Assembly: GCA_963920525.1 (NCBI GenBank)
Contig: OY986439.1
Coordinates: 51,395,482 to 51,459,481 of the forward strand
Direction: 5' to 3'
Source: Dichetophora obliterata
Lineage: Eukaryota; Arthropoda; Insecta; Diptera; Sciomyzidae
Length of the DNA stretch: 64,000 nt
In this document: positions 49,193 through 61,230 of the stretch, piece by piece
Layout: every line of letters starts with the position of its first letter
Position numbering within the stretch: the stretch's first letter is position 1
Position numbers and translations under genes: made by a program
Notes under the pieces: generated by a model
The model's database searches: none
Told to the model about the DNA's origin: nothing
The model's input: the letters and a program-made list of their open reading frames with translations, nothing else

Positions 49193-49539
49193 GTACATCG
49201 ATAACTCCTAAGGACAGGGGCGTAGATATGGAGAGTCCACGGTTCTGGACCCCTCATAGAGCCATGGAAACACTACCAAGTTGTCAAAATTTGCTGTTGT
49301 GCAGTGCTCTTAATCGGTCAACAATTTCTAAAGATATAGTTACATGTGTAGTTTTCAGAAATTCGGTATTGTTTAGACTAAATTCAACAAGCTTATAAAT
49401 GATTTTACCTACCTACCGTTTTTTGATGTTTCAGCAAAGTAAGGCTGTGGAATATGACATTCAGCTTCATAAAACAGTCATGCTATCAAGTATTAAAAAG
49501 TAAACTTTTTTAAGGTTTTAATATTTTTTACGGAGCCCC

Positions 49540-51034
49540 CCCTTACCAAGGTTGCCAGTAATGTGGGAAAAATCCCATTCGTGGTACTTTTTAATTGGTT
49601 TTGGGAATTTTTTAATTCCCATGGTATTTTTTGATCTAGCGTGTTATTTTTTAATTGGCGTGGGAACTCAGAGTGGTATTTTTAATTGCATTTGAATTCG
49701 GGAATTTAATTCTTAAAAATGTATTTTTCACTTTTATTAAGCAAATATTTACTAATGGTGTTCGATGAACGACTTGTATATACAGAAGCGTAAAGCTGAA
49801 AGTTTACGCTGTACATTTTCTCGAACTAAGCCTTAATAAAAACGATTAAATTGCATATCTGTTTAAGAACAAATTGCCATCATGAAAACTAGGACATTTT
49901 TGAGATATGGCTATATTATCCTGAATTTTTGATTTTTGAATTTTTTGCAAGCGTAAAGTTTACAAAAATTATTTTAAAATGCCAAAATAAGAAAAATATA
50001 ATTACTCCCAAAACAATAATAAATAATATTTGCAAGTTTATTTATCGGATCCATTGGTTTTCAATTATCTTTTAAAATTAAAATTAAATCACAGTTGCCA
50101 TTATGTGCTCTACTTGCACCGCATTGTTGTAAGATGCGTATGTAAAATCCCCTAAAGTTTTGTTGTTGCAAAATACGCTTTTGTTAATGTATCGCTCTTA
50201 CGCTATTAACATCACATATACGCCGTTCATTGAATACCACTATTATTTCCTTGTGGTATTTCTCATGGCAGAAGTACCCAGGTAGTCTTGACAACTGCTT
50301 ATTTTCTCTTCAAAAGGAAAACATAGCTAGTAAAAAACAGCCGTTAGTGAAAGAAAGCGAAAAAAAAGCAAGCATCGAAAAATAAAATCATAAAAATCAA
50401 ATAAGAATTTTTGTGCATTTAAATAAACAAATAAAAATTAAGAATTATGAAAGTTGAAAAAAAATCGTGTATAATTTGTGCGGAGAGCTTTTCAGTTCGT
50501 GATGTTTAATTTTAATCAGTGCCTCAAGAGGAAGCTCATCACCAGAAAAGGATTAATTTCTGCGGCGTGATGAGCACAAAAAACTCGTTTGTTTGCGAAA
50601 ACATTTTTGTTTTCACTTATTGACAATGGCCGATTAAAAGCGCTCTTTTTGAGTAAATTTTTTGACATCTTATATTTTCTATAAAAACTGTCAACACTAC
50701 CTGGGTAATTCTGCTGTGGGTATTTCTAATATTTTTTTATTAATTTTTTATGCATATTTGATTTATTGTGGTATTTTTTAAAGCGTATGTGATTTTTTGT
50801 TGGATTTTTGAATGCGTATGGGATTGTTGGTGGTATTTTTAAAACGAGTGGTATTGTCGTGGTAATTTGTAATGATCATGGGATTTTTTTTGTGTTTTTT
50901 AATTGCTTTGGGAATTTGTTTTTTTGTTTACCTTTACCATGGGAATTTTGGTGGTATTTACTTTATGTCACTGTGGGAAAAAGGTAATTTTCGTGGGAAT
51001 TGTTCCGAATTTTGACTGGCTACCTTGCCCTTAC
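49540..51034. mobile_element. E3-family element, long copy, 7-bp duplication
   Basis: CCCTTAC flanks at 49540-49546 and 51028-51034. Ends are CAAGGTTGCCAGT and ACTGGCTACCTTG. Internal units of the type GTGGTATTTTTAA with CATGGGATTTTT repeat degenerately at both ends (49590-49720 and 50720-50990). The copy is interrupted by 50264-50718. Relatives at 4788-5236 and 44335-44540. Non-coding; hAT or P-like from ends and duplication length. Confidence 0.78.
50255..50727. mobile_element. 455-bp innermost MITE, 9-bp duplication
   Basis: GGTATTTCT occurs at 50255-50263 and 50719-50727. Ends CATGGCAGAAGTACCCAGG and (from the right) CACAGCAGAATTACCCAGG are inverted repeats. A related end, CATGGCAGAATAACCAGGTA, appears at 43998. 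A 9-bp duplication suggests Mutator-like, 8 bp would suggest hAT; undecided. Confidence 0.8.
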
Positions 51035-51178
51035 AACCAAAAGCTATCTACGCCACTGCCCTAGGCACTTGCCCAATGGCAGTAATTTTTTGAAACAGAT
51101 AGAGGCATTGAACACGAAGGTGCCCATCTAAAAAAGTGGGCAGTATTCATCAAATGGGCGTGGGCAGCATTATAAATA

Positions 51179-51760
51179 TACTGTATCTCAAATAATATTG
51201 ACACTAGGGTACTGAAATTTAGTACAGGGCGTTATTGGACTAAGGGGAGTGGCAATATTAAAAAACACTGTATCTCTAATAACATTGACAATAGGGTAAA
51301 AAATTTCGTTACAAAAATTGGTAATTTTATAAAAAAAAATTATGAAAAAAGTGGTCGGAATTCAAGAAAAGGCATATCAATTTTAGAAAACACTATATCT
51401 TGAATAATATTGACACTAGGGTTCTGAATTTAAAAACAGGGGTAGGCACAACTATTACAAATTACGGCCAAGAAAGAAGGTGTTTTAGGACAAAGGATCG
51501 TGCCAATATTCGAAAAACACTGTATCTTGAATAATATAGACACTAGAGTAATAAAACTCGCTACAACAATGGACAGAACTACAACAAAAAATGATGAAGA
51601 CACTGGGCGAAATTCGAAAAAAGGCATGTCAATATTAAAAAACACTGTTTCTCAGTTAATATTGACACTAGGGTACTGAAATTCGCTGCAAAAGTATATA
51701 GAATTATAACAAAACATGATCAAGAAATTAGGCGGAATTCTACAAAGGGTTCTAGGTAGT
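51179..51760 (+). repeat. 125-bp satellite, five units
   Basis: ACTGTATCTC-type anchors followed by AATATTGACACTAGGGTACTG recur at about 51179, 51266, 51391, 51518 and 51642. Spacing is 87, then 124-127 bases. Units are diverged; no coding. Confidence 0.8.
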
Positions 51761-51905
51761 GTCCCACCGAATATTCGGTTTCGGTTGCGGTTATGGCCAG
51801 TTTTGGTCCTTTTCATCGGTTTCGGCTAGTTTCGGCTAGTTTCGGCTATTCGGCTTCAATATGGCCGAACCCTGAAACCAAAACCTTTGGTAAAAATTTC
51901 TTGCA

Positions 51906-52710
51906 TCAGTAATTTAATTTATTTATTTATTTATTTATTATTCAACTATAAACAAGTTTATTCTACAGTTACTAAAAATTATCTTAAAATTAAACAAGAA
52001 TTTAACAATATAATATTAGCTAAACATAATGCAATTTTTAAAAGAGACCCTAGCTTGGATTATATCAATATTGCTACAAATTGCATTAAAAGAAGAACTC
52101 ATATTATAAACAGGGTCCTGTCTACCATAATTTGTCCTGCGATATGGAATTTGAAAAAACTGTCTGCGCCTAAAATTCCTTTCGGGCGCATATATACCAA
52201 ATAAAGCAAGCAATGGTGCACGATCCAAGTGATTCATGAATATATCACGAGCAAATATAGCCAAAAAATACTTTCTTCTAAACTCTAAGGTTTTCAAGCC
52301 TAAAAGCGCACAACGGGAGTCATAAGTCGGCATAAACTCCCACCGAAGTTTTCTTAACACTAGCCGAGTAAAACGTCTCTGAATATTTTCAATTCTAGAA
52401 ATATGCACAGCATACCGAGGGTCCCAGACAACACAAAAATACTCCAAACTTAATCTAACCAAAGAGAAGAAAATTGACTTTAGAGTAAAGGGATCTGATA
52501 ACTCCTTAGTGTTGCGCATGATGAAACCCATCATTGCATTAGCTTTGGAAATAACAGCATCATAATGCTTACCAAAAGTAAGTTATTTGTCAAAATTACT
52601 CCAAAATCCATTTTAATTTCAACTCTTACAATTAATTGCTGTTTCATGGTTAATGACATTACACTACATTTAGTAACATTAAAATATAATTCAAATACAT
52701 AAGTTTGGTT
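51906..52710 (-). pseudogene. Non-LTR reverse transcriptase, C-terminal fragment
   Basis: Minus-strand translation gives FNVTKCSVMSLT (the NxxKC motif after the palm), then after a frameshift ISKANAMMGFIMRNTKE, FFSLVRLSLEYFCVVWDP, ENIQRRFTRLVLR and a tail ending at 52016. The order and spacing match 19990-20728, so both belong to the same broad clade (CR1/Jockey-like), although the sequences are well diverged. The catalytic palm, endonuclease and ORF1 are missing: this is a 5'-truncated dead insertion. A 3' tail of (AAATA)n is at 51915-51943 (TTTAT on the plus strand). Confidence 0.85.
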
Positions 52711-53426
52711 TAATCAAAATATTTACAATGCGTTATACAAAACAAAAATAATGAATTCGTCTATTTATTTAGTTATTATGTAAGCGCAAAACATTTTGAT
52801 TAATTTAATTTGTTCGATACTATAATTTTCGAATTTATCATCTCTATTGCGGTTAATCTTAAAGTGTTATTAATATGTACTTAAGCCAAAAAGTGATATT
52901 TAAACTTCCGAATGAATCCTGTGTGTGTGGAATTGAGGAAAAAAAATGAAATGTTTTTATTTTTATAATAGTAAATTTTTTTAAAAAAAAACAAAGAAAC
53001 TTTGTTTTGCATTCTATAAAAAAGTACATTACAAGTACATACTATTTTGAGTGTGTACGGAAGATATAAATTATGCAATATTTTTGTAATAAAAAATAAA
53101 AAAAATTATCTCATAAGCGTCAGTTAAATAAACTTCAATATTCAAGGAATAGTATTTTTATATAAGTATGCTTTTCTTATATGTGTGAAATGGTATTTTG
53201 GAGTCCTTTTAGTAAAAAATGTTTATTTGCAAAAAACTAAAATTGTCATATAAATAACCAGTTTTGCTCGAATATTATAAAATTTCCGAACATTCGGTTT
53301 CGCTTGGACACTAGTTCTAAGGTATAAAAATTCGTTACTAGAATGTGTAGATTTATATCGAAAATTTATCAAATACTCATCATAAAAAGGAAGAAATAAA
53401 AACTTTTTATCAAAAAAAAAAATCCT
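52711..53426. other. AT-rich spacer
   Basis: Nothing recognisable. 53279-53310 repeats the ATTCGGTTTCG motif of 51774-51790, which flanks the retrotransposon fragment on its other side. The fragment may thus sit inside another old repeat. Confidence 0.45.
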
Positions 53427-55655
53427 ACTACAAAATCAAAGTGCGTGAAGATAAATTCGTCAATCCGACGCTAACTTAGCGAAGACTCAAACCAATACTT
53501 TTGATACGCAAAAAATTAAATTCGTACTTTTGCTAAGGAAATTTCGTCCCAAAATTAAATTCGTTCTTTTTGCAAACTAAGAATTTAATTTTTGGAAGGA
53601 AATTAAATTTGTTCTACTTGCAAAGTATGAGTTTAACTTTTGAATCAAATTTAGCGTTTGGCACATTTTTGTGTGCACAATTAAGACGTTTGCCATAAAT
53701 ATTTTTTAAAAAGTAGTAAAACTGGCGTTCATGGTACTAAGTTTCAATGCAAAAATTCTCAAAATCTGATTGAAGAATGTTTTTGAAGTGCATATCATTG
53801 GACAGGTGATAAAACCACCTTTATAACGATATATAGCTTATAAACGCACGATTAAGACTTTTGCCATGAATATTTTTTAAAACGTAGTGAAACTGGCATT
53901 AAAAAATATTTATGGAAAAAGTCTTTAATCGTGCACTTATAAGCTATATATCGTTAATTAATGGGAATCACCTGTCCAATGATATGCATTTCGAAAACAT
54001 TCTTCGATCAGATTTTGAGAATTTTTGCATATTTGTATTAAAACTTTGTACCAACTCCAGTTTCAGTACTTTTAAAAAAATATTTATGACAAAAGTCTTA
54101 ATCGTGCGCTTATAAGCTATATCGTTAATTTGGGGTAGTCACCTGTCCAATGATATATATTTCAAAAACATTCTTTGATCAGATTTTGAGAGTTTTTGCA
54201 TTGAAACTGTGATGGGTGGTGGTATTTTTTTTTTAAATCAAAATGGGTTTAATTAAAGTTTTAAAGATTTTTTTTATTTTTCATTATAACTTATTCGCAA
54301 ACATTTAAAACTAAGAAAATGTTATAAGATATAAATACTCGCAAAGTTCGCTGTCATCTCTAAAACAAATTTTGTTAACAAACATAGTTATAATATAACT
54401 AATTACTCGTTACGAAACACAAAGATGTGGCTTATTAAACGAGTAAGTAACAAGCAACTTCCTCTTTCTTTTTGGCAACACGAGCTAGACCAACACAACA
54501 GTTTTTTTTTCCATTTTTATATCATAAAAGTTTAAAGTAATCCCAAGTGATTTATTTGCAAATAATTAAAAAGCTAAGGCATTTCTTTGTTGGAACCAAA
54601 AAAATAATAAATTTATTAAAATAAGACTATTTTGTCTTATTTTCTGGACCTTTTAATTGGCCAAGTCTTCAAAACTAAGATTATTTTATCTTATTTTCTG
54701 GACCCGTTAATTGGTCAAGTCTTCAAAGCTAAAATTGTGGAGGCGATGGTATAAATTGTAAAAAGAATCGGAACGAATCAACTCAGCTCTTTATTGAACT
54801 CACCAGCAAAATTCTGACCTTTCAATTATTTCAGACTGGACCAAAAACGAAAATGCATCAGGAGTTTTAACAAGCTGAATTTCCTAAAGTTTATATTTAG
54901 ATATTCTTAACAGAATATTTGTAACAAGTCGTCAGCAAAATCTTTTATATAATTTCATAACTTACGAAACTAAATTAAAAAAAAACAAATAAGAAAATTA
55001 AGAAAAAAAATTATAGAAAATAAACTAACGTAATTAAAATACAAATACAGACATAGATATATGCATACACAAATATATAAATGTATATAGAGCCTGAAAA
55101 GTAGTATCCAGCTAGTTCAGTTCACAATCTTCTTCGGGCAATGTCACGAGAAATTGTACGGGAAAAATTTTTAAATGTAAAATTTTAGAAATTTAATTAG
55201 TTTTAAAGAATAAGTGCTATAATATTGTGTGCAACTTACGGAGTGAGGCATTTGTAGATATGTGGGGAGCAAGAACTTCGCCCGTTCCGACGAGCTCAAG
55301 CCTGGTTTTAACAAGCATGCACGCCCGCTCAGCCGCCTACCTAGCCCGAGTTATTACAAAACTTAGTACCATGAACGCCAGTTTAACTACTTTTCAAAAA
55401 ATAGTTATAGCAAAGGTCTTAATTATGCACTAAAAATTGTGCCAAAAGCTAAATTTGATTCAAAAGTCAAAGTCGTACTTTGCAAGTAGAACGAATTTAA
55501 TTTTGGGAGGAAATTTCGGCCCAAAAGTAAGTTCGTACTTATCAAAAAGTATGAATATAATTTTTTGCGTATCAAAAGTATTGGTTTGAATCTTCGCTAA
55601 GTTAGCGTCGGATTGACGAATTTCACGCACTTCACGCACTTTCAAAATCACTACA
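53427..55655. mobile_element. Inverted-repeat element E6
   Basis: Arms 53427-53738 and 55348-55655 are inverted copies (for example TCCGACGCTAACTTAGCGAA and ACTGGCGTTCATGGTACTAA). Inside the left half, a module of about 150-185 bp with CACCTGTCCAATGATAT and CTTAATCGTGC occurs inverted at about 53690-53860 and direct at 53895-54055 and 54060-54200. At 54630-54735 a 54-bp unit is duplicated in tandem. No transposase found. Confidence 0.72.
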
Positions 55656-57009
55656 AAGTAAAACATAACTTTAAATTACTTTTCCTATTAATTTCATGGT
55701 CAAATTTGGTAATTTATTAATACATAATATTTCATTTCAAATCATATTATTTTAATTTTTTTAATTTGTTTTATTATCATAAATACATTTATTTTTTTAT
55801 GGATATAAAATATTTGAAGTCGGAGCTAATTTTTGCCACACAATAATGATCGTGTTACCATCCCTGCACTGCCAATACGAACGAGACTTAAGTCCCAAAG
55901 TAAAGATCAGCGAGTTACTAGAGCACTTCCCAACAAACAAAAGCCCTCGTTATTGTGTTCAGCGATCAAAAGCGTTAATTTTATAAAAGTCGAATTATAT
56001 TAGCGCCAACTTTAAAGGCTTTTTATTCACGAAGAAATTAATGTATTAATGATAGTAAAGCAAATTTAAAAAAAAAAAATTAAAATAATAAGATTTCCAA
56101 TATAATAATATACACAATTGAATTTTCAAATTCGATCAAGAAATTAATAGGAAAAGTGTTTTTTTTTTTTTTGTTAAAATGTTTTTTTATAATCCATTTT
56201 ACAAAATTTCGACACAGCTGTGCTTTCAAAAAATATCTTTTTTATTTAGTTTGGCTAGTAGCCAAAAGTGTAGCATGGCATAACTAGAGAAGGTAGATGC
56301 ATTTCGGACAGAGTTATCTTTCTCATATCAAATATTGTCAAAGTCAGCATTTTGCGAATAAGAACAAAAGGAAATTAATGGCTGCATTTAGCGGAGTCAA
56401 TAGTTGGTAACTAACTGTTGTGTTAAAACTCCTTGAAAAACCTTTGCAATTAAATTATTTACACAATTAAACAATTTTTATAATTAAATTAAATAATTTT
56501 CAACTTTTTTAACGGTTCGAGTAACAACATATTCAGATAAAAACATCACTTACTAAGGTATCGCCATCATGACAGTTCACAACAGTTGACTCCGATGAAT
56601 GCGCTCAATTTTCGCTTTCTCATCGTTTTCAGATTTTCTATGAGCTGTCAATTTCGTTTTGACAGTTTCAGCAGTCTGTCTCTCCGAAATGCATATATCT
56701 TCTCTAATTTTACTATGACTATTAGCATAACTCAAATATTTTTCATTCGATTGGCTTATAATTGTAATTCCATCATCTGTATTAGACTGGACTTAAGACA
56801 AATACTTATGGATTTTCTGAAATATTAAACAATGTTCAAATTATAAACATATATATTTATGCCAAATTATATTCTGACCTCGATGTATTTTTTAATAATT
56901 TTTACCCTCTAGAGCAATTTATATGGGTATTTTTTAAATCTTTCGAAAAAAGATATAAAAACTTTTAAAAAGATAAGATTTTTGCATAGTTAAGATTTTT
57001 GCATAGATA
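55656..57009. other. Unique AT-rich DNA
   Basis: No gene is supported. An 80-codon ORF (56586-56828) shows no homology that I recognise. Confidence 0.5.
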
Positions 57010-57545
57010 TTAAACCTCTAACCGGCAGATACGCCAAAAGGCCGGGTTAATATAAACCGCCAAAAAACATATTAAATAAAAAAATTTGACCCCAATTTTT
57101 ACTTCCCCGTTTCGTTGAATATTTGCATAGTGTGGCAATATTGGTTTTATTGTTGTGAGTGACAGCTGTTAATTGCTGTGCTTATCAGAGTGCAAAGTTT
57201 GTTTACAATTTGCAAAAAAACTTATTTGTGCAGAAAGTGAATTTTCGAAAAATAAAAAAATTAGTTTGAAGTGTTCTGATCTTTGACAAAAAATTATCTG
57301 TAAGTACATTTATTATTGTAGAATGTAATGAAAAAATACAAATTTGCATTCCGGAAAAGCTAAGGCTTCCAGGACCCAAAAACTCCACTACGTCTAAAGG
57401 CGGACTTGACTGTTGCGGGGTAATTTTTTCCGTTTGCTCATTTTTGTGTTTTATCACTCTATATCATTTTTATTGCATGAACTATCATGATTTAACTACA
57501 AAGTTATTTATTTCATATCAGGTTTGTCTATTAGAAGTGAAGAAA

Positions 57546-59599
57546 ATGTATTCGCGTAATCAGAATCGCAGCAGTTTGTCGCGGATGACCGAAGAAGAGA
57601 TCGTTAGGATTATGGAATCTGTGGAAGATGAAGACAATGATTCTGAATATGAGTTGAGCGAAGGAGAAAGTGAAGATGACGAGTTTTTGATATGCGATGA
57701 TGACCTTGCACATATGAGTAACTATATTGAGCAATTGGAAAATGCATCCAGCAGCGACTTCTTCTCAACTAGTGAGCCATAAATACCTTTTATGCTACCT
57801 TTTAAATAATTATAATTTCTTTCCTTTTGGCAGCGGCGCCAACTTGCTCCAGCAAAGCATCAACCAGCACACCACTGCCATCTACGAATAAACCAAAACG
57901 GCCAAAGCGTAATCGTTCTCCATTGCCAGAACTTGACGAAAGCTTACCGTGTTTTTCACCAACTGCAGGCGGATTCACTGGTACTGCTACAGTTATAAAT
58001 CCACAATCTTCTGAATTTAAAAACATTTTATGGAAGAAGAAGCATTTGGAGCTACATCGCAATGAAATTATTTTTTGCGGTGATACAAGTTTACCCGAGC
58101 GCTTCGAGGAATTGAAAACACCATTTCAATGCTTCAATGTACTTCTTCACCGACGTATTTTTTGATAAAATCGCCAAAGAAAGCAATTTGTATGCTCATC
58201 AGCAGAATATTGAAAGCAGTGCGAATATTACATCTGCCGATTTGAAGAAGTATGTTGGCATATTGCTATACATGTCTGTCTTTCGGTACCCAAACACGGA
58301 AAGCTACTGGTCACAACACGCATTCGAAGCCATCAGAGCAACCATGCCGTCAAAGCAATTTTTTCAGATTCGCAAGTTCCTTCATTTTAACGACAGCTCT
58401 TTGATGAAAAAACAAGGTGAAGAAGGCTACGACCAGCTTTATAAAGTGAGACCTATTATTGAACATTTCAACGATCGTTTCGACTCAGTTCCGAAGACAC
58501 CACGATTGTGCATCGACGAGCAAATGTGCTCAACAAAAATGATAACTGCTTTGCGCCAATATATGCCGGATAAGCCACATAAATATGGAATCAAATTGTT
58601 TGTTCTATGTGACTCCTTCGGATATTCATACAGGTTTGAAGTCTATAAGGGTGCAGGTGACAATAATGTGGTAGAAAATGCACCAAATTTAGGTGCGACA
58701 TCTAATGTCGTTGTACGTTTATCGCAGACCATTCCAAATTTTTAAAACCACATTTTATATTTCGATACTTTTTACACTTCTCTGCCACTATTGGTGTATT
58801 TGCGGAGCAGAGGTATTTATTTGCTTGGTACAACTCGCGCTAATCGCATACCGCATTGTAAATTGTCTCTTGACAAAGATGCAAAAAAAAAGAAAAATGC
58901 TATTCTGAAGAGTTTGTAGGAAGAGCATACGGAATAGAAATATGAACCGTATTGTGGAAAGATACGAAGTGTGTGCGTTTAGCTTCGACTTATGCAGGTG
59001 TTAGGCCATTTATTACCGCTACTGCTGATATTCAACCAATTAAAGCAACTAGATATGATAGAAAGAACAAAAATTACGTTGAAATCGACTGCCCAAACAT
59101 AATCAAGGAGTACAACTGCCACATGGGAGGCGTCGACCTCATGGATGGTTTGTTAGGTCGCTATCATATTCGAATGAAAACAAAGAAGTGGACCTTGCGT
59201 CTTTTCTATCACTTCATAGATATGGCCGCGGTAAACGCGTACCTACTTTACCGTCGCATTCATTCCAGAGATCCTTCGTGTTTAAAGCTTCCTGATTTTC
59301 GTGCAGAAGTAGCTGACGTGCTGTGCAACATTCAAAAAAGCAGCAAAAACCCACTTGGACGACCCTCTACCGCCTGCTCAAATTACTCGGATCCAAAAAT
59401 GAGAAAAACTTACGCACCTCCAGCTGACATAAGGTACGATGGCATTGGTCATATTCCCGATCATTTAGATCGAACCGGAAAGCGGATGTATAAAATGCCT
59501 GGTTGTAAAGCAGAAACGCAACTGTTTTGCACCAAATGCAACCTCAATTTATGTTGGTCGGCAAACAAAAAATGTTTTCAGCTTTTTCATACTCAATAA
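57546..59599 (+). pseudogene. piggyBac-type transposase, disrupted
   Basis: DDE/DDD transposase of the piggyBac family (the domain often named DDE_Tnp_1_7), expected to act in the nucleus on the TTAA ends. ATG 57546 opens an acidic N-terminus. A 62-bp intron (57772-57833, GTGAG...CAG) joins it in frame to the next segment; an intron in the 5' leader (57300-57521) is also likely. Catalytic motifs are LCIDEQM, YFDTFYTS and CHMGGVDLMDG. The C-terminus (59500-59599) has a Cys-rich CxxC...C zinc-finger-like region as in the family. Lesions: a frame change near 58125-58137, an in-frame TAA at 58743-58745, and a stop plus frame change at about 58914-58952. It is not functional as it stands. Confidence 0.88.
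57772..57833 (+). other. Intron in the piggyBac transposase
   Basis: A 62-bp insertion with GTGAG donor and TTTGGCAG acceptor; its removal keeps the frame across two otherwise out-of-frame ORFs. Both flanking segments look like family N-terminus, so an intron fits better than a frameshift. Confidence 0.6.
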
Positions 59600-59866
59600 T
59601 CTCGATAAGATTTCTTATTTGCAACAACTGTAATAATTTTGTGCCTTTTTTTCAATAATAAAAATATATATAAAAAAAATTCGTGCAGTATTTTAAATAC
59701 GACATACCAGGCAAGTCCGCCTAAAGGCGGGGTACATAAATTTACCTCTAGGGGGAAACCCTTTGATTTTTTTGAACTTTTGACTTCAAATTCGTTTTTT
59801 TCGACCTCAAATTAGCCTATATGAATTTTTTCATTGAAAACAAAAATTGGCCGGTTAGAGGGTTAA

Positions 59867-60123
59867 AGGGTTAAAATATTATATGAAAATATTCTTTAAA
59901 CAATATCATTATACATAAGTCTCCTTAGACAAGATTTTGTGTGGCCTACTTCTGTGGGGATAAAAACGTAGTTAGCTTTTAATTATTTTATGTAAACATT
60001 TAAATTTACTTCTTTTCTCCATAGATGCAAGCGAATTTTGTTCAAAGAGACTTACAAAGAGAGTAAAGCAAAATTTTTCAGGAAACCTTTCCAATAAAAT
60101 GACTAAAATTTGTACGAATTACT
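59867..60123. other. AT-rich spacer
   Basis: Nothing recognisable. Confidence 0.5.
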
Positions 60124-60391
60124 GCCCTATTCAGACAAAGTAACAATTGTTACCCAGTATTTTTATTATTTCTATGTCTTTGTTGTAATTTTCTTATTTC
60201 AAAAGAAAATTTGAAGCTCAAAAATAAAAAATGTTGTTAAAAATTGTCACCTGCTTTGTAGGTAGTGACAATTTCATTACAAACTTTTGTTTTTTGAGCT
60301 TCGAATTTTGTTTTGAAATCAAAAAATTACAACAAATACATAAAAATGTTAAAAATACTGGGTAACAATTGTCACTTCGCCAGAATAGGGC
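60124..60391. mobile_element. 268-bp hairpin MITE
   Basis: Starts GCCCTATTC and ends GAATAGGGC. Arms of about 130 bp pair nearly throughout (TAACAATTGTTACCCAGTAT and partner) around a very short loop near 60255. The 73-codon ORF on the minus strand is arm sequence. Flanking duplication not resolved. Confidence 0.8.
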
Positions 60392-60579
60392 TGTACGGTT
60401 AAGATTACTTTTTAAAATTTTCTTAAAAAAGGGTAACAAAAAAATTCGCTAAATTTCACTGTAGGTTTGTGAACGCAATAACTTTGTCAAAGTCATTTAT
60501 TAAGTCATTTTCCTACTTCTTATAGTAGAAAGAGTAAATTGCGAATTTTATAGTAAATTTCTGTAGTGATCCTTACAAA

Positions 60580-61230
60580 ATAGAACATTTTAATACAGAA
60601 CTAATTTTTATTAACTTATATAGGCAATGGTATAAGCAAGTGAATTTTTAGCTATAACTAAAGTTTTGAAAGAGATATTTGTGTCATTTTTCCACATTTT
60701 TCCATAGACTTGACGTTTTTGCAAATAATATAAAAACCATTTTTTAGAATAAAGTAATTTTGACAATAATAAAAAAAGAGAAACTTTATTGTTTTAATGA
60801 CAAAATCAGTTAAATAATTTTTGTACAAATCTAGAAAAATTTTAGCAAGTGAATATTTTGTCATATCAAAGATAGTTAGAAATGCAATATTTACTTGTTT
60901 TTATTTGTACAAAAAAAAAATGTTTGAGTAAGAAGTCAATAATTAAAAGCTCTTTTGAAAAAAAATGTAGAAAATGTGCTAAAATTAACAAAATGGTAAA
61001 GTTAAACTATTTTTAGTAGGTCATTTTATTGAACTTTTGAACAAAAAAATAAAAATAAATATAAAATTAAAAATAAAATCAATTTGAAAACAGCTGAGAT
61101 ATTTGCATCGAAGTCAAAACTTTGAATTTCATGTCGTTTTTCTCATTCCTAGGCAACGATATTTTTTAAAAAGTTGTACCAAGAATATCTACAATTTTAA
61201 ATATATGTGATTTGTTTTTTTCAATATGTT
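60580..61230 (+). repeat. Dispersed repeat copy C
   Basis: Direct, diverged copy of 17440-18240, sharing segments around TTTTAATGACAAAATCAGT, GATATTTGCATCGAA and TAGGCAACGAT. Lacks the (AACA)n end. Confidence 0.6.

Larger units (their letters stand above)
49215..51058. mobile_element. hAT-like MITE hosting two nested elements
   Basis: Ends CAGGGGCGTAGATA (49215) and TATCTACGCCACTG (51058) form a CAGTGGCGTAG-type repeat typical of hAT elements. Flanking octamers CCTAAGGA and CCCTAGGC agree in 5 of 8 bases, consistent with an aged 8-bp duplication. Almost all of the interior is the next element. Confidence 0.65.
57010..59866 (+). mobile_element. piggyBac transposon copy, decayed
   Basis: TTAA at 57010-57013 and 59863-59866 flanks inverted ends ACCTCTAACCGGC (left) and, from the right, CCCTCTAACCGGC. 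CCC is the piggyBac norm, so the left end has lost one base match. Subterminal inverted GGCGGACTTG (57399-57408) and CAAGTCCGCC (59712-59721) add support. It encodes the transposase below. Confidence 0.88.

Noticed and set aside
48567..49198. Two ORFs on the minus strand
   Set aside because: Mirror translations of the two arms of the hairpin element.
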